This document shows positions 44,824-53,616 of a DNA stretch of 64,000 nucleotides, piece by piece. This stretch comes from JBBRVW01 sp963784645 (GTDB taxonomy: Bacteria > Actinomycetota > Actinomycetes > JACCUZ01), in contig CAWARY010000018.1 in NCBI GenBank assembly GCA_963784645.1, positions 1 to 64,000 of the forward strand, read 5' to 3'. Every line of letters begins with the position of its first letter. The first letter of the stretch is position 1. A program made the position numbers and the translations under genes. The notes beneath the pieces were generated by a model. It was given only the letters and a program-made list of their open reading frames with translations. It was not told the DNA's origin and searched no databases.

Positions 44824-46419
44824 TCATCGGGCGCCGGCGAGGTCGGTGAGGACAGCCTGGCTGGCGAGCTTTCCCGGGGCGCCCATCACGCAGCCGCCGG
44901 GGTGTGTCCCGGAGCCGCACTGGTAGTAGCCCTCGATCGGCGTGCGGTACCGGCTCCACCCCGGGGCCGGCCGGAAGAAGTACATCTGCGGCGCGAAGAA
45001 CTCGCCGGCGAAGATGTTGCCCTCGGTGAGCCCCGTGACCCGCTCGATGTCGAGCGGTGTCACGACCTCCCGGTGCAGCACCAGGTCGCCGAACCCCGGG
45101 AAGAACTCCTCGATCGTGCGCTGGACCGTGTCCCCGAACTTGGTTCGCTCGGCGTCCCAGTCGCCGTCCTTGAGGTGGTAGGGCGCGTACTGGATGAAGC
45201 AGGACATGACGTGCTTGCCGGGCGGGGCCATGTCTGGATCCACCACCGACTGCACCGCGCCGTCGATGAACGGCCGCGAGCTGTACCAGCCGTACTTGGC
45301 GTCGTCGTAGGCACGCTCGAGGTAGGTGATCGACGGTCCGATGTTGACGAACCCGCCGAAGTGGTCGCTGCGGCCGGCCAGTGCCGGGAAGGTCGGCAGG
45401 CTGTCGAGCGCGAAATTGACCTTGGCGGAGGTGCCCTGGAAGCGGAACCGGTCGATGCTCTCGACGAGGTCGCTGGGCAGCTCGCGCGGGTCCACGAGCT
45501 CGGTGAACGTGCGCCTCGGGTCGAGGGCGCTGACCACGACGGGTGCCGACAGCTCGGTGCCGTCGCGCAGCGCGACGCCGGTCGCGCGGCCGTTCGACGT
45601 GATCACCGAGTCGACCGGCGAGTCGAGCATGATCTGCGCACCGTACGCCTGCGCGGCCCGGGCCAGGACCTGCGTGAACCCCCCGTTGCCACCCTTGTGG
45701 AACGCCCAGGAGCCGAAGCTGCCGTCGTGCTCACCGACCTTGTGGTACAGCAGCACCAGGCCGGAGCCCTGTGACATCGGGCCGATCTTGGTCCCGATGA
45801 TCGACGAGGACGCGATGCTCGCCTTGACGATGTCGCTCTCGAAGTAGTCGTCGAGGAAGTCCGCGGCACTCCCCGTCAGCAGCCGGACGAGGTCGTGGAC
45901 CACCTTCGGCTCGGCGCCCCGCAGGTGCGCCGCCAGCTGGGCGACCTCGGCCAGGTCCTCGGGGGACGAGCCGAAGATGTTCGGCGGCGCCTGGTCGAGC
46001 AACGGCTTCACCAGCTGGCACACCCGCGCCATGTCGTGCTCGAAGCGCTCCATGGCGTCGGCGTCGTGCGGCGAGTGCCGCGCGATCTCCTTGGCGTTCT
46101 GCGCATGGTCCTGCGTCAGCAGCAGGTAGTCGCCGTTCTCCATCGGCGCGAAGGACGACGGCATCAGCAGCGGCAGGAAGCCGTGCTTCACCAGCTCCAG
46201 CTCGTGGACGATGTCGGGCCGCAGCAGGCTCAGGGCGTAGGAGAACGTCGTGAAGTGGAAGCCGGGATGCAGCTCCTCGGTGATCGCGGCCCCGCCGACC
46301 AGGTGCCGCTGCTCCAGGATCAGCGTGCGTAGCCCGGCCTTCGCGAGGTACGCGCCGTTGACGAGCCCGTTGTGCCCACCGCCGACGACGATGGCGTCGT
46401 AGGTCCGTGCTGTGGTCAT
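44824..46419 (-). CDS. FAD-dependent oxidoreductase, phytoene-desaturase-like (PYROXD2 type)
   Basis: A 531-residue flavoprotein. The FAD-binding loop is DAIVVGGGHNGLVNGAYLAKAG at residues 8-29 with LEQRHLVGGAAITEE. The C-terminal FAD contact is YYQCGSGTHPGGCVMGAPG. The family resembles CrtI desaturases and animal PYROXD2, but no carotenoid genes are here. It lies four bases after the GcvT-like gene, so the two likely act together, the latter accepting one-carbon units while this enzyme oxidises an amine or amino acid. That is inference. Confidence 0.86.
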   Translation of the reverse strand: MTTARTYDAIVVGGGHNGLVNGAYLAKAGLRTLILEQRHLVGGAAITEELHPGFHFTTFSYALSLLRPDIVHELELVKHGFLPLLMPSSFAPMENGDYLLLTQDHAQNAKEIARHSPHDADAMERFEHDMARVCQLVKPLLDQAPPNIFGSSPEDLAEVAQLAAHLRGAEPKVVHDLVRLLTGSAADFLDDYFESDIVKASIASSSIIGTKIGPMSQGSGLVLLYHKVGEHDGSFGSWAFHKGGNGGFTQVLARAAQAYGAQIMLDSPVDSVITSNGRATGVALRDGTELSAPVVVSALDPRRTFTELVDPRELPSDLVESIDRFRFQGTSAKVNFALDSLPTFPALAGRSDHFGGFVNIGPSITYLERAYDDAKYGWYSSRPFIDGAVQSVVDPDMAPPGKHVMSCFIQYAPYHLKDGDWDAERTKFGDTVQRTIEEFFPGFGDLVLHREVVTPLDIERVTGLTEGNIFAGEFFAPQMYFFRPAPGWSRYRTPIEGYYQCGSGTHPGGCVMGAPGKLASQAVLTDLAGAR

Positions 46420-46423
46420 CGCG

Positions 46424-47623
46424 TCACGCCGTCTTCCGCTCGGGTGCGAACAGGGGCAGCCGGTCGACCTCTGCGGGGACCGTCCGGTACTCGTGGTGGA
46501 TCGTGATCTCGACGTTGACCCGCGAACCCTTGGCGGCGTACGCCGGGTGCACCCGCGCCATCGCGATGTGGCGCTGCAGGACCGGGGAGTACATCAGGCT
46601 GGTGGCGTAGCCGATCCGGCCACCGTCGTCGTCGTACAGCATCGACTCGTAGCCGAGCGGGTGCTCGTCCTTCGGCGGGATCAGGCCGGCGTCCGCATAC
46701 AGCCGGTCGTACGCCTGCCAGTCGATCCACAGACCGACGCTCGCCCAGCGCGAGGTCTTCTCGGCGAGCTCGCGCCGGATCGCCCGCCGGCCGACGAACG
46801 GACGGGACTCGTCGTCGAGCCCGCGCAGCATCCAGCCGAAGCCGAGTTCCTTGGGCGTCACCCGCCCGTGGTCGGTGAAGGCCAGCCGGCTGGAGGAGAA
46901 CTCCACGTTCATCAACGCCAACCCGGCCTCGATCCGCAGCATCAGCAGGGCCTTCTCGCCGAAGGGCCGGACGCCGCGACCCGAACCGGCGTCGAGGACG
47001 TCGTCGAGAACCCCTACGGCGTCGTCGGCCGCGACCATGACCTCGTAACCGAGGTCGCCGGTGTAGCCGGTCCGCGAGATCGTCACCGGTGCGGGGCCGA
47101 TCTTGGCCTGGGTGTGGCCGAAGTACGGGATCTCGGCCACCTCGGGGGCCAGCAGCGCCAGGATCTCGCGGGAGCGCGGGCCCTGGACCGCGAGCATGCC
47201 GTAGGCCCCGGTGACCTCCTCGATCGAGACGTCGAGCCGGCCGACGAGGTCGCTGAAGTAGCCGAGGTTGGGTGCGGCGGCGGTGAGCAGGAACTCGGTG
47301 TCGGAGTGTCGGAACACCACGCCGTCCTCGATGACGTACCCCGCGTCGTCGCACCACACCGTGTAGTGGGCTCGCCCGGGACGGCAGCTACGGATGTCCC
47401 GCGTCAGGACTCCGGCCAGGAACACCTCGGCGTCCCGGCCGCGGATCCAGTACTTGTGCAGGGGGGAGGTGTCGAACAGGCCGGCGGAGTTGCGCACCGC
47501 GAAGTACTCGTGCTTGGGCGACGGCCCGTACTGCAGCGCGGACAGGTAGCCCGCCCAGTGCGTCCACAGCTGCGACTCGTTGAGCTCGTTCAGCCTCGGG
47601 TAGAACGGTGTCCTACTGATCAC
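46424..47623 (-). CDS. GcvT-family aminomethyltransferase-like protein
   Basis: A 399-residue folate-binding protein of the GcvT/YgfZ group. Landmarks are FLAGVLTRDIRSCRPGRAHYT, VQGPRSREILALL, ISRTGYTGDLGYEVMVA and the C-terminal HIAMARVHPAYAAKGSRVNV barrel. It is not the usual glycine cleavage T protein, because gcvH and gcvP are absent. The partner is the FAD oxidoreductase. GTG start with TAGGCT six bases upstream. Confidence 0.87.
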   Translation of the reverse strand: MISRTPFYPRLNELNESQLWTHWAGYLSALQYGPSPKHEYFAVRNSAGLFDTSPLHKYWIRGRDAEVFLAGVLTRDIRSCRPGRAHYTVWCDDAGYVIEDGVVFRHSDTEFLLTAAAPNLGYFSDLVGRLDVSIEEVTGAYGMLAVQGPRSREILALLAPEVAEIPYFGHTQAKIGPAPVTISRTGYTGDLGYEVMVAADDAVGVLDDVLDAGSGRGVRPFGEKALLMLRIEAGLALMNVEFSSSRLAFTDHGRVTPKELGFGWMLRGLDDESRPFVGRRAIRRELAEKTSRWASVGLWIDWQAYDRLYADAGLIPPKDEHPLGYESMLYDDDGGRIGYATSLMYSPVLQRHIAMARVHPAYAAKGSRVNVEITIHHEYRTVPAEVDRLPLFAPERKTA

Positions 47624-47629
47624 CGAGTC

Positions 47630-47635
47630 AGCCTA
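47630..47635 (-). promoter_or_regulatory. Leaderless -10 box (TAGGCT) of the GcvT-like gene
   Basis: Minus strand: TAGGCT, six bases, then GTG at 47623. Confidence 0.5.
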
Positions 47636-47644
47636 GCCCTGCCG

Positions 47645-48676
47645 CTAGCGCGGCGGCGCGTCCTCCTCGGCGGTGGTGATCAGCTGGCCCGCCTCCGGGT
47701 TGTCGGCACCGTCGCGGTGGCGGAGCAGCGCCCACCGGCCGCGCGGACCACGGTCGCGGCCGCCGACCTGCGCCGCGGCCACCTCCGTGCCCGGTGCGTC
47801 GGCCGCCTCGACCGCGGCCAACGAGATCGGCCGGACGCCCTCGCCGCGCCCCAGGTCGGGGGCGAGCTCCCGGTCGCCCCCGAACCACAGCCCCAGGGCC
47901 GCGCACATCGAGGGGAGCATCACGGCCGCTGCGCTCGCGTAGCCGGCGACCGACGGGTGGAAGCGGTCCGGACCGAACATCTCCGAGGGCGACGCCGCGA
48001 ACTCCGGCCCCAGGACGTCGCCGAGGGACACGGTGCGGCCGCCGGCCTCGACGACCGCGATGGTCTGGGCCGCGGCGAGCTGGCGGCTGGCCCGCCGCGC
48101 GATCCAGCGCAACGGCTGCGGTACCGGCTCGACGCTGCCGAGGTCGGGGCAGGTGCCGACGACGACCTCGGCCCCGAGCTCGCGGAGCCGCCGGACGGCG
48201 TGGTCCAGGTGGCGCACGGCGGTGGGCGGCCGGACCCGGTGGGTGACGTCGTTGGCGCCGATCATGATCATCGCCACGTCGGGTGAGGTGTGGGCGATCT
48301 GCTCCACCTGGCCGGACAGGTGACTGCTCTGTGCGCCCACGACGGCCACCACGATGACGTCGACCGGCCGGTCGGCGCACTCGGCGATCCCGGAGGCCAG
48401 CATCGCGCCGGGAGTCTGGTGCGGTGCCTCGACGCCGAGCCCGCAGGCGCTGGAGTCGCCCAGGACGACCATCCGCAGCGGCTCGCCGCCGTGGTGGCCG
48501 CCGTACCGCCCGTCGGTGTCGGGCGGGGTGCCGGAGGGCTCGCCGATGGCGCGCCGGGCCAGGGCCGCCTCGGCCCGGATCAGGCCGAACGCGCCCGCCG
48601 AGAGCAGGCCGAGCCCGCCGCCGCCGTATGCCGCGGCCATGGCGATCCGCCGGGCGACCCGTGCCTTGGTGACCAC
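47645..48676 (-). CDS. SGNH/GDSL hydrolase
   Basis: A 343-residue esterase-like protein. An N-terminal membrane helix or uncleaved signal (MAAAYGGGGLGLLSAGAFGLI) precedes the SGNH domain: MVVLGDSSACGLG with nucleophile S75, the oxyanion Gly in VVGAQSS, MIGANDVTHR (Asn), and FGPDRFHPSVAGY with the Asp-His pair. Probably cell-surface lipase/esterase or acyl-modifying. GTG start, five bases after the MBL gene. Confidence 0.88.
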   Translation of the reverse strand: MVTKARVARRIAMAAAYGGGGLGLLSAGAFGLIRAEAALARRAIGEPSGTPPDTDGRYGGHHGGEPLRMVVLGDSSACGLGVEAPHQTPGAMLASGIAECADRPVDVIVVAVVGAQSSHLSGQVEQIAHTSPDVAMIMIGANDVTHRVRPPTAVRHLDHAVRRLRELGAEVVVGTCPDLGSVEPVPQPLRWIARRASRQLAAAQTIAVVEAGGRTVSLGDVLGPEFAASPSEMFGPDRFHPSVAGYASAAAVMLPSMCAALGLWFGGDRELAPDLGRGEGVRPISLAAVEAADAPGTEVAAAQVGGRDRGPRGRWALLRHRDGADNPEAGQLITTAEEDAPPR

Positions 48677-48681
48677 TCGCC

Positions 48682-49392
48682 TCAGCCCCTGCGCGCGGCG
48701 AGGAACCCGCGGACCGCCTCGCGGGCGCCGTCGCGGATCTCGGGGCCGTGGGTGAACGCGGCGACGTCGTAGTCGAGCTCGCCGAGCCGGTCGGCGGTCT
48801 GCCGGGTGAGCGCGACGTCGGTGCAGAACGACGCGACCGGCCAGCGCATCCGGGAGAAGACGTTGAAGATCGAGTCGCCGGTGATGAGCACCCGGCTCGG
48901 CTCGTGCAGGAGCGCGACGTGGCCCGGCGTGTGCCCGGGCGTGTGGACGACCCGCACGCCACCGGCGACGTCCAGCAGCTGCCCGTCGGCGAGCTCGTCG
49001 TCGACCGGCGTGGGTGCCGACCGGCCGTTGCGGCGGAACAGCCGGCCGCCGAGCGTCCGGCGGTCGAGCACCGGACCGCGGCCCTCGCGCACGTAGGCCG
49101 CGTCCCGCTCGTGGACGGCGACCGTGGCCCCGGTCCGGCCGCGGAGCCCGGCCAGCCCGCCGATGTGGTCGGGGTGCGCGTGCGTGACGAGGATCCGGGT
49201 CACGTCCGACGGACCTGCCCCCAGGTGCGCGAGACCGGCGACCACCGCCTTGGTGGCCCGCTTGAGCCCCGCGTCCACCAGCGTGACCTGGCCGTCGTCC
49301 TCGACCAGCGCGAAGGAGTTGATCAGGTCCCGCGGAGCCGTGGGGATGCGCCAGACGCCGGGCGCGAGCTGCACGGCAGGAGGGCGGGACAC
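48682..49392 (-). CDS. MBL-fold metallo-hydrolase
   Basis: A 236-residue metallo-beta-lactamase-fold protein. The metal site is LVTHAHPDHIGGL with H71, H73, D75 and H76; further ligands are in VVHTPGHTPGHVAL and AFTHGPEIRDG. It could be a glyoxalase II, lactonase or similar; the sequence does not decide. GTG start with TAGATT seven bases upstream. Confidence 0.88.
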   Translation of the reverse strand: MSRPPAVQLAPGVWRIPTAPRDLINSFALVEDDGQVTLVDAGLKRATKAVVAGLAHLGAGPSDVTRILVTHAHPDHIGGLAGLRGRTGATVAVHERDAAYVREGRGPVLDRRTLGGRLFRRNGRSAPTPVDDELADGQLLDVAGGVRVVHTPGHTPGHVALLHEPSRVLITGDSIFNVFSRMRWPVASFCTDVALTRQTADRLGELDYDVAAFTHGPEIRDGAREAVRGFLAARRG

Positions 49393-49399
49393 GCCCGCG

Positions 49400-49405
49400 A
49401 ATCTA
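49400..49405 (-). promoter_or_regulatory. Leaderless -10 box (TAGATT) of the MBL gene
   Basis: Minus strand: TAGATT, seven bases, then GTG at 49392. It faces the leaderless promoter of the cystathionine beta-synthase gene, 50 bases away. Confidence 0.55.
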
Positions 49406-49454
49406 GCGGACGCGTGACGGACCCCACCTGGTCCGGCAACGTGATGTCACGCCC

Positions 49455-49460
49455 TACGCT
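49455..49460 (+). promoter_or_regulatory. Leaderless -10 box (TACGCT) of cbs
   Basis: TACGCT, seven bases, then ATG at 49468. The dyad GTGA-TG-TCAC lies just upstream at 49441-49450. Confidence 0.5.
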
Positions 49461-49467
49461 CCTCCCC

Positions 49468-50841
49468 ATGCAGGTCTACGAGTCCATGGTCGACCTGGTC
49501 GGCAACACCCCGCTGGTCAGGCTGAAGTCCGTCGCCCGGGACGTCCCGGCCACGGTGCTCGCGAAGGTCGAGTACCTCAACCCGGGCGGGTCCGTGAAGG
49601 ACCGGATCGCCGTGCGGATGGTCGACGCCGCCGAGGAGTCCGGGGAGCTGAAGCCGGGCGGCACGATCGTCGAGCCCACCTCCGGCAACACCGGGATCGG
49701 CCTGGCCCTGGTGGCCCAGCAGCGCGGCTACCAGTGCGTGTTCGTGCTGCCCGACAAGGTGAGCCAGGACAAGATCAACGTCCTCACGGCGTACGGCGCC
49801 CGCGTCGAGGTCTGCCCCACCGCGGTGTCGCCGGAGGACCCCCGCTCCTACTACTCGGTGAGCGACCGGCTGGTCCGCGAGATCGACGGCGCCTGGAAGC
49901 CGGACCAGTACTCCAACCCGAACAACCCCCGGTCGCACTACGAGACGACCGGCCCGGAGATCTGGGAGCAGACCGACGGGCGCGTCACGCACTTCGTCAC
50001 CGGCGTGGGGACCGGCGGCACGATCAGCGGCACCGGGCGCTTCCTCAAGGAGGTCAGTGGCGGGAAGGTCCGGGTCGCCGGCGCCGACCCCGAGGGCTCG
50101 GTCTACTCCGGGGGCACCGGCCGCCCGTACCTCGTCGAGGGCGTCGGCGAGGACTTCTGGCCCGCGGCGTACGACCGGTCGGTGACCGACGAGATCGTCG
50201 CGGTGTCCGACCGCGACTCGTTCCACATGACCCGGCGGCTGGCCCGCGAGGAGGGCCTGCTCGTCGGCGGCTCGTGCGGCATGGCGGTCGTCGCGGCGCT
50301 GCGGGTGGCCGAGCGGCTCACCGCGGACGACATCGTCGTGGTGCTGTTGCCGGACGGCGGCCGCGGCTACCTCGGCAAGATCTTCAACGACGACTGGATG
50401 GCCGACTACGGCTTCCTCGACGGCGACGCCTCGGCCGGCACCACGGTCGGCGACGTGCTCGCCAGCAAGGGTCCCGAGGTGCCGACGCTGGTGCACGTGC
50501 ACCCGTACGAGACGGTCCGCGAGGCCATCGACATCCTGCGCGAGTACAGCGTCTCGCAGATGCCGGTGGTGAAGGCCGAGCCACCGGTCACAGCCGGCGA
50601 GGTGGTGGGGTCGGTCAGCGAGAAGGAGCTGCTCGACCTGCTGTTCTCCGGCAAGGCGCACCTTGCCGACGCCCTCGAGCGGCACATGTCGGCGCCGCTG
50701 CCGATCGTCGGTTCGGGCGAGCCGGTGGGTGCGGCGACCGCGGCGCTCGTCGGCTCCGACGCCGTGCTCGTGCACGAGGACGGCAAACCGGCCGGCGTCC
50801 TGACCCGGCAGGACCTGCTCGGGCACCTCGCCGCGGGCTGA
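49468..50841 (+). CDS. cbs: Cystathionine beta-synthase
   Basis: PLP enzyme condensing serine (or an activated serine) with homocysteine to cystathionine. 457 residues. PLP Lys K44 sits in LNPGGSVKDRIA, the substrate loop is VEPTSGNTGIGLAL, and GVGTGGTISGTGRFLKE holds the phosphate. After about residue 320 two CBS motifs form a regulatory Bateman module. There is no heme-binding N-terminus, as expected for bacteria. With the gamma-synthase/lyase at 56750 it could run reverse transsulfuration. ATG 49468 is supported by the leaderless box; an ATG 24 bases upstream (49444) is less likely. Confidence 0.93.
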   Translation: MQVYESMVDLVGNTPLVRLKSVARDVPATVLAKVEYLNPGGSVKDRIAVRMVDAAEESGELKPGGTIVEPTSGNTGIGLALVAQQRGYQCVFVLPDKVSQDKINVLTAYGARVEVCPTAVSPEDPRSYYSVSDRLVREIDGAWKPDQYSNPNNPRSHYETTGPEIWEQTDGRVTHFVTGVGTGGTISGTGRFLKEVSGGKVRVAGADPEGSVYSGGTGRPYLVEGVGEDFWPAAYDRSVTDEIVAVSDRDSFHMTRRLAREEGLLVGGSCGMAVVAALRVAERLTADDIVVVLLPDGGRGYLGKIFNDDWMADYGFLDGDASAGTTVGDVLASKGPEVPTLVHVHPYETVREAIDILREYSVSQMPVVKAEPPVTAGEVVGSVSEKELLDLLFSGKAHLADALERHMSAPLPIVGSGEPVGAATAALVGSDAVLVHEDGKPAGVLTRQDLLGHLAAG

Positions 50842-50939
50842 CCGAGGCGTCCGCCCTGGTTTCGGGAGTGGCCGTCGGGTAGGACGGGACTGCGCCCGGA
50901 CGGCCGGGCGTGGAGGTTCGACCGAGAGGGAGGACACGG

Positions 50940-51140
50940 ATGGCTCTCGACGACGAGACCACGACCCCGCAGGAGCACGGCCCTGCCGACGGCGGTGCCG
51001 GTGACGGTGGCGCGGATGGTGGCGCGGACGGCGGTGCCGACGGCGGCGCGGACGGCGGTGCCGACGGTGGCGCCGACGGCGGTGCGGACGGCGGTGCCGG
51101 TGACAAGGGTGCTGACGGCGGTGCCGACGGCACGGCCTGA
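50940..51140 (+). CDS. Small acidic (ADGG)n repeat protein
   Basis: 66 residues, unrecognised. A 15-residue head (MALDDETTTPQEHGP) is followed by about eleven ADGG or AGDGG/AGDKG repeats ending in DGTA. There is no signal peptide, Cys or aromatic residue. ATG 50940 follows the strong site GAGGGAGGA. Repeats use mixed synonymous codons (GGTGCC, GGCGCG, GGTGCG), so the peptide pattern, not just DNA, seems maintained. It lies directly before a JmjC oxygenase and a ferredoxin-like gene. It could be a substrate or RiPP-like precursor, or a disordered protein. Confidence 0.72.
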   Translation: MALDDETTTPQEHGPADGGAGDGGADGGADGGADGGADGGADGGADGGADGGAGDKGADGGADGTA

Positions 51141-51221
51141 GACGGGCTTCCGCTGAGCGCGACCTACGACTCCGCGGGCGGGGCGGGAGGCAGTGCCCTC
51201 TGCCCCGCCCTGCGGCGTTGC

Positions 51222-52421
51222 GTGGGCGTGGACCCGGAGACGTTCGCGCGCGACGTCTGGTCGTGTGGACCGTTGCTGTCCCGGCGCGCCGACCTGGCCG
51301 CCGACGGCCGCACCGGGTTCGACGACCTGTTCTCGTTGGCCGCGGTCGACGAGCTGCTCTCCCGGCGAGCGCTGCGCACGCCGTTCCTCCGGCTGGCCAG
51401 GAACGGCGTGGTGACACCGCCGTCGCGGTACACCCGGTCGGGCGGTACCGGCGCCCTGGTCGCCGACCAGGTCGCCGACGACCGGGTGCTGGAGCTGTTC
51501 GCCGACGGCCACACCGTGGTCTTCCAGGGGCTGCATCGCACCTGGGGCCCGGTCACGGACTTCGCGTCCGACCTGACGACCGAGCTGGGTCATCCCGTGC
51601 AGGTCAACGCCTATGTCACCCCGAGCTCGTCGCAGGGCTTCTCGGCCCACTACGACGTGCACGACGTCTTCGTCCTGCAGGTCGCCGGCGAGAAGCGCTG
51701 GCGGATCCACGAGCCGGTGCTGACCGCGCCGATGCGGGACCAGCCGTGGGAGCGGCGTAGGGCCGAGGTCGAGGCCCGTGCCGCGCAAGGGCCCGTCATC
51801 GACGAGGTCCTCCGGCCCGGGGACGCGCTCTACCTGCCCCGCGGCTGGCTGCACGCGGCCGAGGCCCTCGGTGACGTCACGTGTCACGTGACGGTAGGGG
51901 TCCACCCGGTGACCCGGCAGCACGTCCTCGACGCGCTGCTCGCGCTGGCCGCAGACGACGAGGCGCTGCGGCGCTCGCTGCCGATGGGTGTCGACCTCGG
52001 TGACCCCGCGGCCGTCGAGGCCGACGTCACCGCGACGGTCGCTGCTCTGGCCGAGCGGCTCCGGTCGATCACCGCGGCCGACGTCGCGGACCGGCTCGGC
52101 GCTTCCCTGGTGGGCACCAACCGGCCCGAGCCGGTCGCGCCGCTTGCCCAGGCGGCTGCTCTCGCGGCCCTGGATGCCGACACCGTGCTGCGGGTCCGCC
52201 GGCACCTGCGGCACACCGTCGCCCTCGACGGTGACGATCTCGTCCTGCGGCTGCACGACCGGACGGTGCGGCTGCCTGCCAGCGCGGCCAAGGCGGTCCG
52301 CTCGTTGCTCGACGGCGAGATCCTGCGGGTCGGCGACCTGCCCGGCCTGGAGGCCGACGAGGGCGTGGCGCTGGCGCGGCGGCTCGTGCGCGAGGCCGTG
52401 GCGCTGGTCGTCCCGCGTTGA
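51222..52421 (+). CDS. JmjC/cupin-4 domain oxygenase (2-oxoglutarate and Fe(II) dependent)
   Basis: A protein of 399 or more residues similar to ribosomal-oxygenase-type hydroxylases (YcfD/ROX group). Iron ligands are H143 and D145 in FSAHYDVHDVFVLQ and H211 in LPRGWLHAAEALGD. FVLQVAGEKRWRIHEP and VIDEVLRPGDALYLPRGW are family hallmarks. The C-terminus has a winged-helix-like tail (about 240-399). The start is uncertain: family-like residues (PALRRCV) precede GTG 51222 in frame, and a CTG at 51153 would include them. Its stop overlaps the following TTG. Confidence 0.87.
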   Translation: MGVDPETFARDVWSCGPLLSRRADLAADGRTGFDDLFSLAAVDELLSRRALRTPFLRLARNGVVTPPSRYTRSGGTGALVADQVADDRVLELFADGHTVVFQGLHRTWGPVTDFASDLTTELGHPVQVNAYVTPSSSQGFSAHYDVHDVFVLQVAGEKRWRIHEPVLTAPMRDQPWERRRAEVEARAAQGPVIDEVLRPGDALYLPRGWLHAAEALGDVTCHVTVGVHPVTRQHVLDALLALAADDEALRRSLPMGVDLGDPAAVEADVTATVAALAERLRSITAADVADRLGASLVGTNRPEPVAPLAQAAALAALDADTVLRVRRHLRHTVALDGDDLVLRLHDRTVRLPASAAKAVRSLLDGEILRVGDLPGLEADEGVALARRLVREAVALVVPR

Positions 52422-53314
52422 CCGACCCCGGCGCGTCCGCCGAGCGCTGTGCTGTCGCGGCCCGGCTCCGTGCCGACCCGATGACGGGGACCGCCGCTCC
52501 GGCCGCCGGCTACCTGCTGCTCGAGCAGCCCGGTGGGTGGGGACGGCAGGCGCTGACCTCGTCGCGGCTCGACCCTGCTGTCGGAGCCGCCGTGTCCCGC
52601 CGGGCCATCCGGCAGGGCCTGCGCGTGCTGCTGATCCGGCGCCCCGGGCGGTACCCGGTGCCGCAGCGTCGCGCCTGGGCCGTCGTCAGCTCACGACCGG
52701 GGCGCGAGCTGACGTGGTGGGGCGACGTCGGGGCCGACGACGAGCTGCTCAGCCTGCCGCTCGACGGCAGCGCCGGCACGTCCTCGGGAGCGCCGTTCTA
52801 CCTGGTGTGCACGCACGGCCGCCACGACACCTGCTGCGCGGTCGAGGGACGGCCGGTGGCCGACGCCCTCGCGCGGCTGCGCCCCGGTGCGGTGTGGGAG
52901 TGCTCGCACGTCGGCGGTGACCGGTTCGCGGCCAACGTCGTCGCGATGCCGCACGGCCTCTACTACGGCCGGGTCGAGCCCGCGCGGGCAGAGGAGCTGG
53001 TGGCAGCGCACGAGCGCGGCGAGGTGCTGCCGGACCTGCTGCGCGGCCGCTCGACCATGGCGCCCGCGGCGCAGGCCGCGGTCGCGCACGTACGGCGCGA
53101 CCTCGGCGACGTGGCGATCGACTCGCTCGCCCCGGCCGGCACGCTGCACCTGGGCGACGGCCGGTTCCAGGTCCGGCTGCGCCGCCGGCCGCGCAACCTG
53201 ATCGTGACCGTGCAGGCCGGCGCCCGGCCGGAGCGCGGGCTGCTCACCTGCCACGCCCGCAACGAGGCGCACCCCCCGGAGTTCACCGTCGTCGACGTCA
53301 CCGAGGTCGACTAG
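52418..53314 (+). CDS. Sucrase/ferredoxin-like protein with thioredoxin-like [2Fe-2S] fold
   Basis: 298 residues of the sucrase/ferredoxin-like family, which has a thioredoxin-like [2Fe-2S] domain. Candidate cluster ligands are C131, C139 and C140 in CTHGRHDTCCAVEG and C162 in WECSHVGGDRF. It starts with TTG in the overlap TTGA with the JmjC stop, so it is translationally coupled to the oxygenase and could supply it with electrons. That functional link is inference; the fold assignment is firm. Confidence 0.85.
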   Translation: MTDPGASAERCAVAARLRADPMTGTAAPAAGYLLLEQPGGWGRQALTSSRLDPAVGAAVSRRAIRQGLRVLLIRRPGRYPVPQRRAWAVVSSRPGRELTWWGDVGADDELLSLPLDGSAGTSSGAPFYLVCTHGRHDTCCAVEGRPVADALARLRPGAVWECSHVGGDRFAANVVAMPHGLYYGRVEPARAEELVAAHERGEVLPDLLRGRSTMAPAAQAAVAHVRRDLGDVAIDSLAPAGTLHLGDGRFQVRLRRRPRNLIVTVQAGARPERGLLTCHARNEAHPPEFTVVDVTEVD

Positions 53315-53424
53315 GCCGTCCCGCCCCGTGCAGCGCTGACCCGTGCGTCGTGGCTGCGGTCAGTGCGCCAGGACGGGGAGACCCTCACCTGCCGGGCCGG
53401 CCGTCGTCGTCCAGCCTCTCCGTG

Positions 53425-53487
53425 CGTTCAGTGGCGCGTTGTGGCTGTTCTGTACCGGTCAGAACTGCAACAACGCGCCACTCAACG
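53425..53487. repeat. 63-base imperfect palindrome between convergent genes
   Basis: The left arm 53430-53452 (AGTGGCGCGTTGT then GGCTGTTCTG) and right arm 53460-53482 (CAGAACTGCA then ACAACGCGCCACT overlapping by one A) pair at 21 of 23 positions around the 7-base loop TACCGGT. After one mismatch the pairing extends by CGTT/AACG. It is visibly less GC-rich than its surroundings. Nothing else is seen in the 302-base gap 53315-53616. A terminator or a dispersed repeat are the options. Confidence 0.8.
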
Positions 53488-53616
53488 ACATCGGGGCAGC
53501 TGCGGACGGCGGGGTCGACGGATCTGCCGTCCCAAGCCGCTCTGACAGCAGCCCGGACGGCGGATCCGCGACCCGGCGCCGGGTCAGTGACCCGGACGGA
53601 CGGCGCCGACAGCGGT

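Noticed and set aside
50615..51133. Minus-strand Pro/Ser/Ala repeat frame opposite the ADGG peptide
   Set aside because: It is the mirror of the GGAD repeat. The plus strand has a ribosome site and a bounded frame; the minus frame runs into the cystathionine beta-synthase gene.
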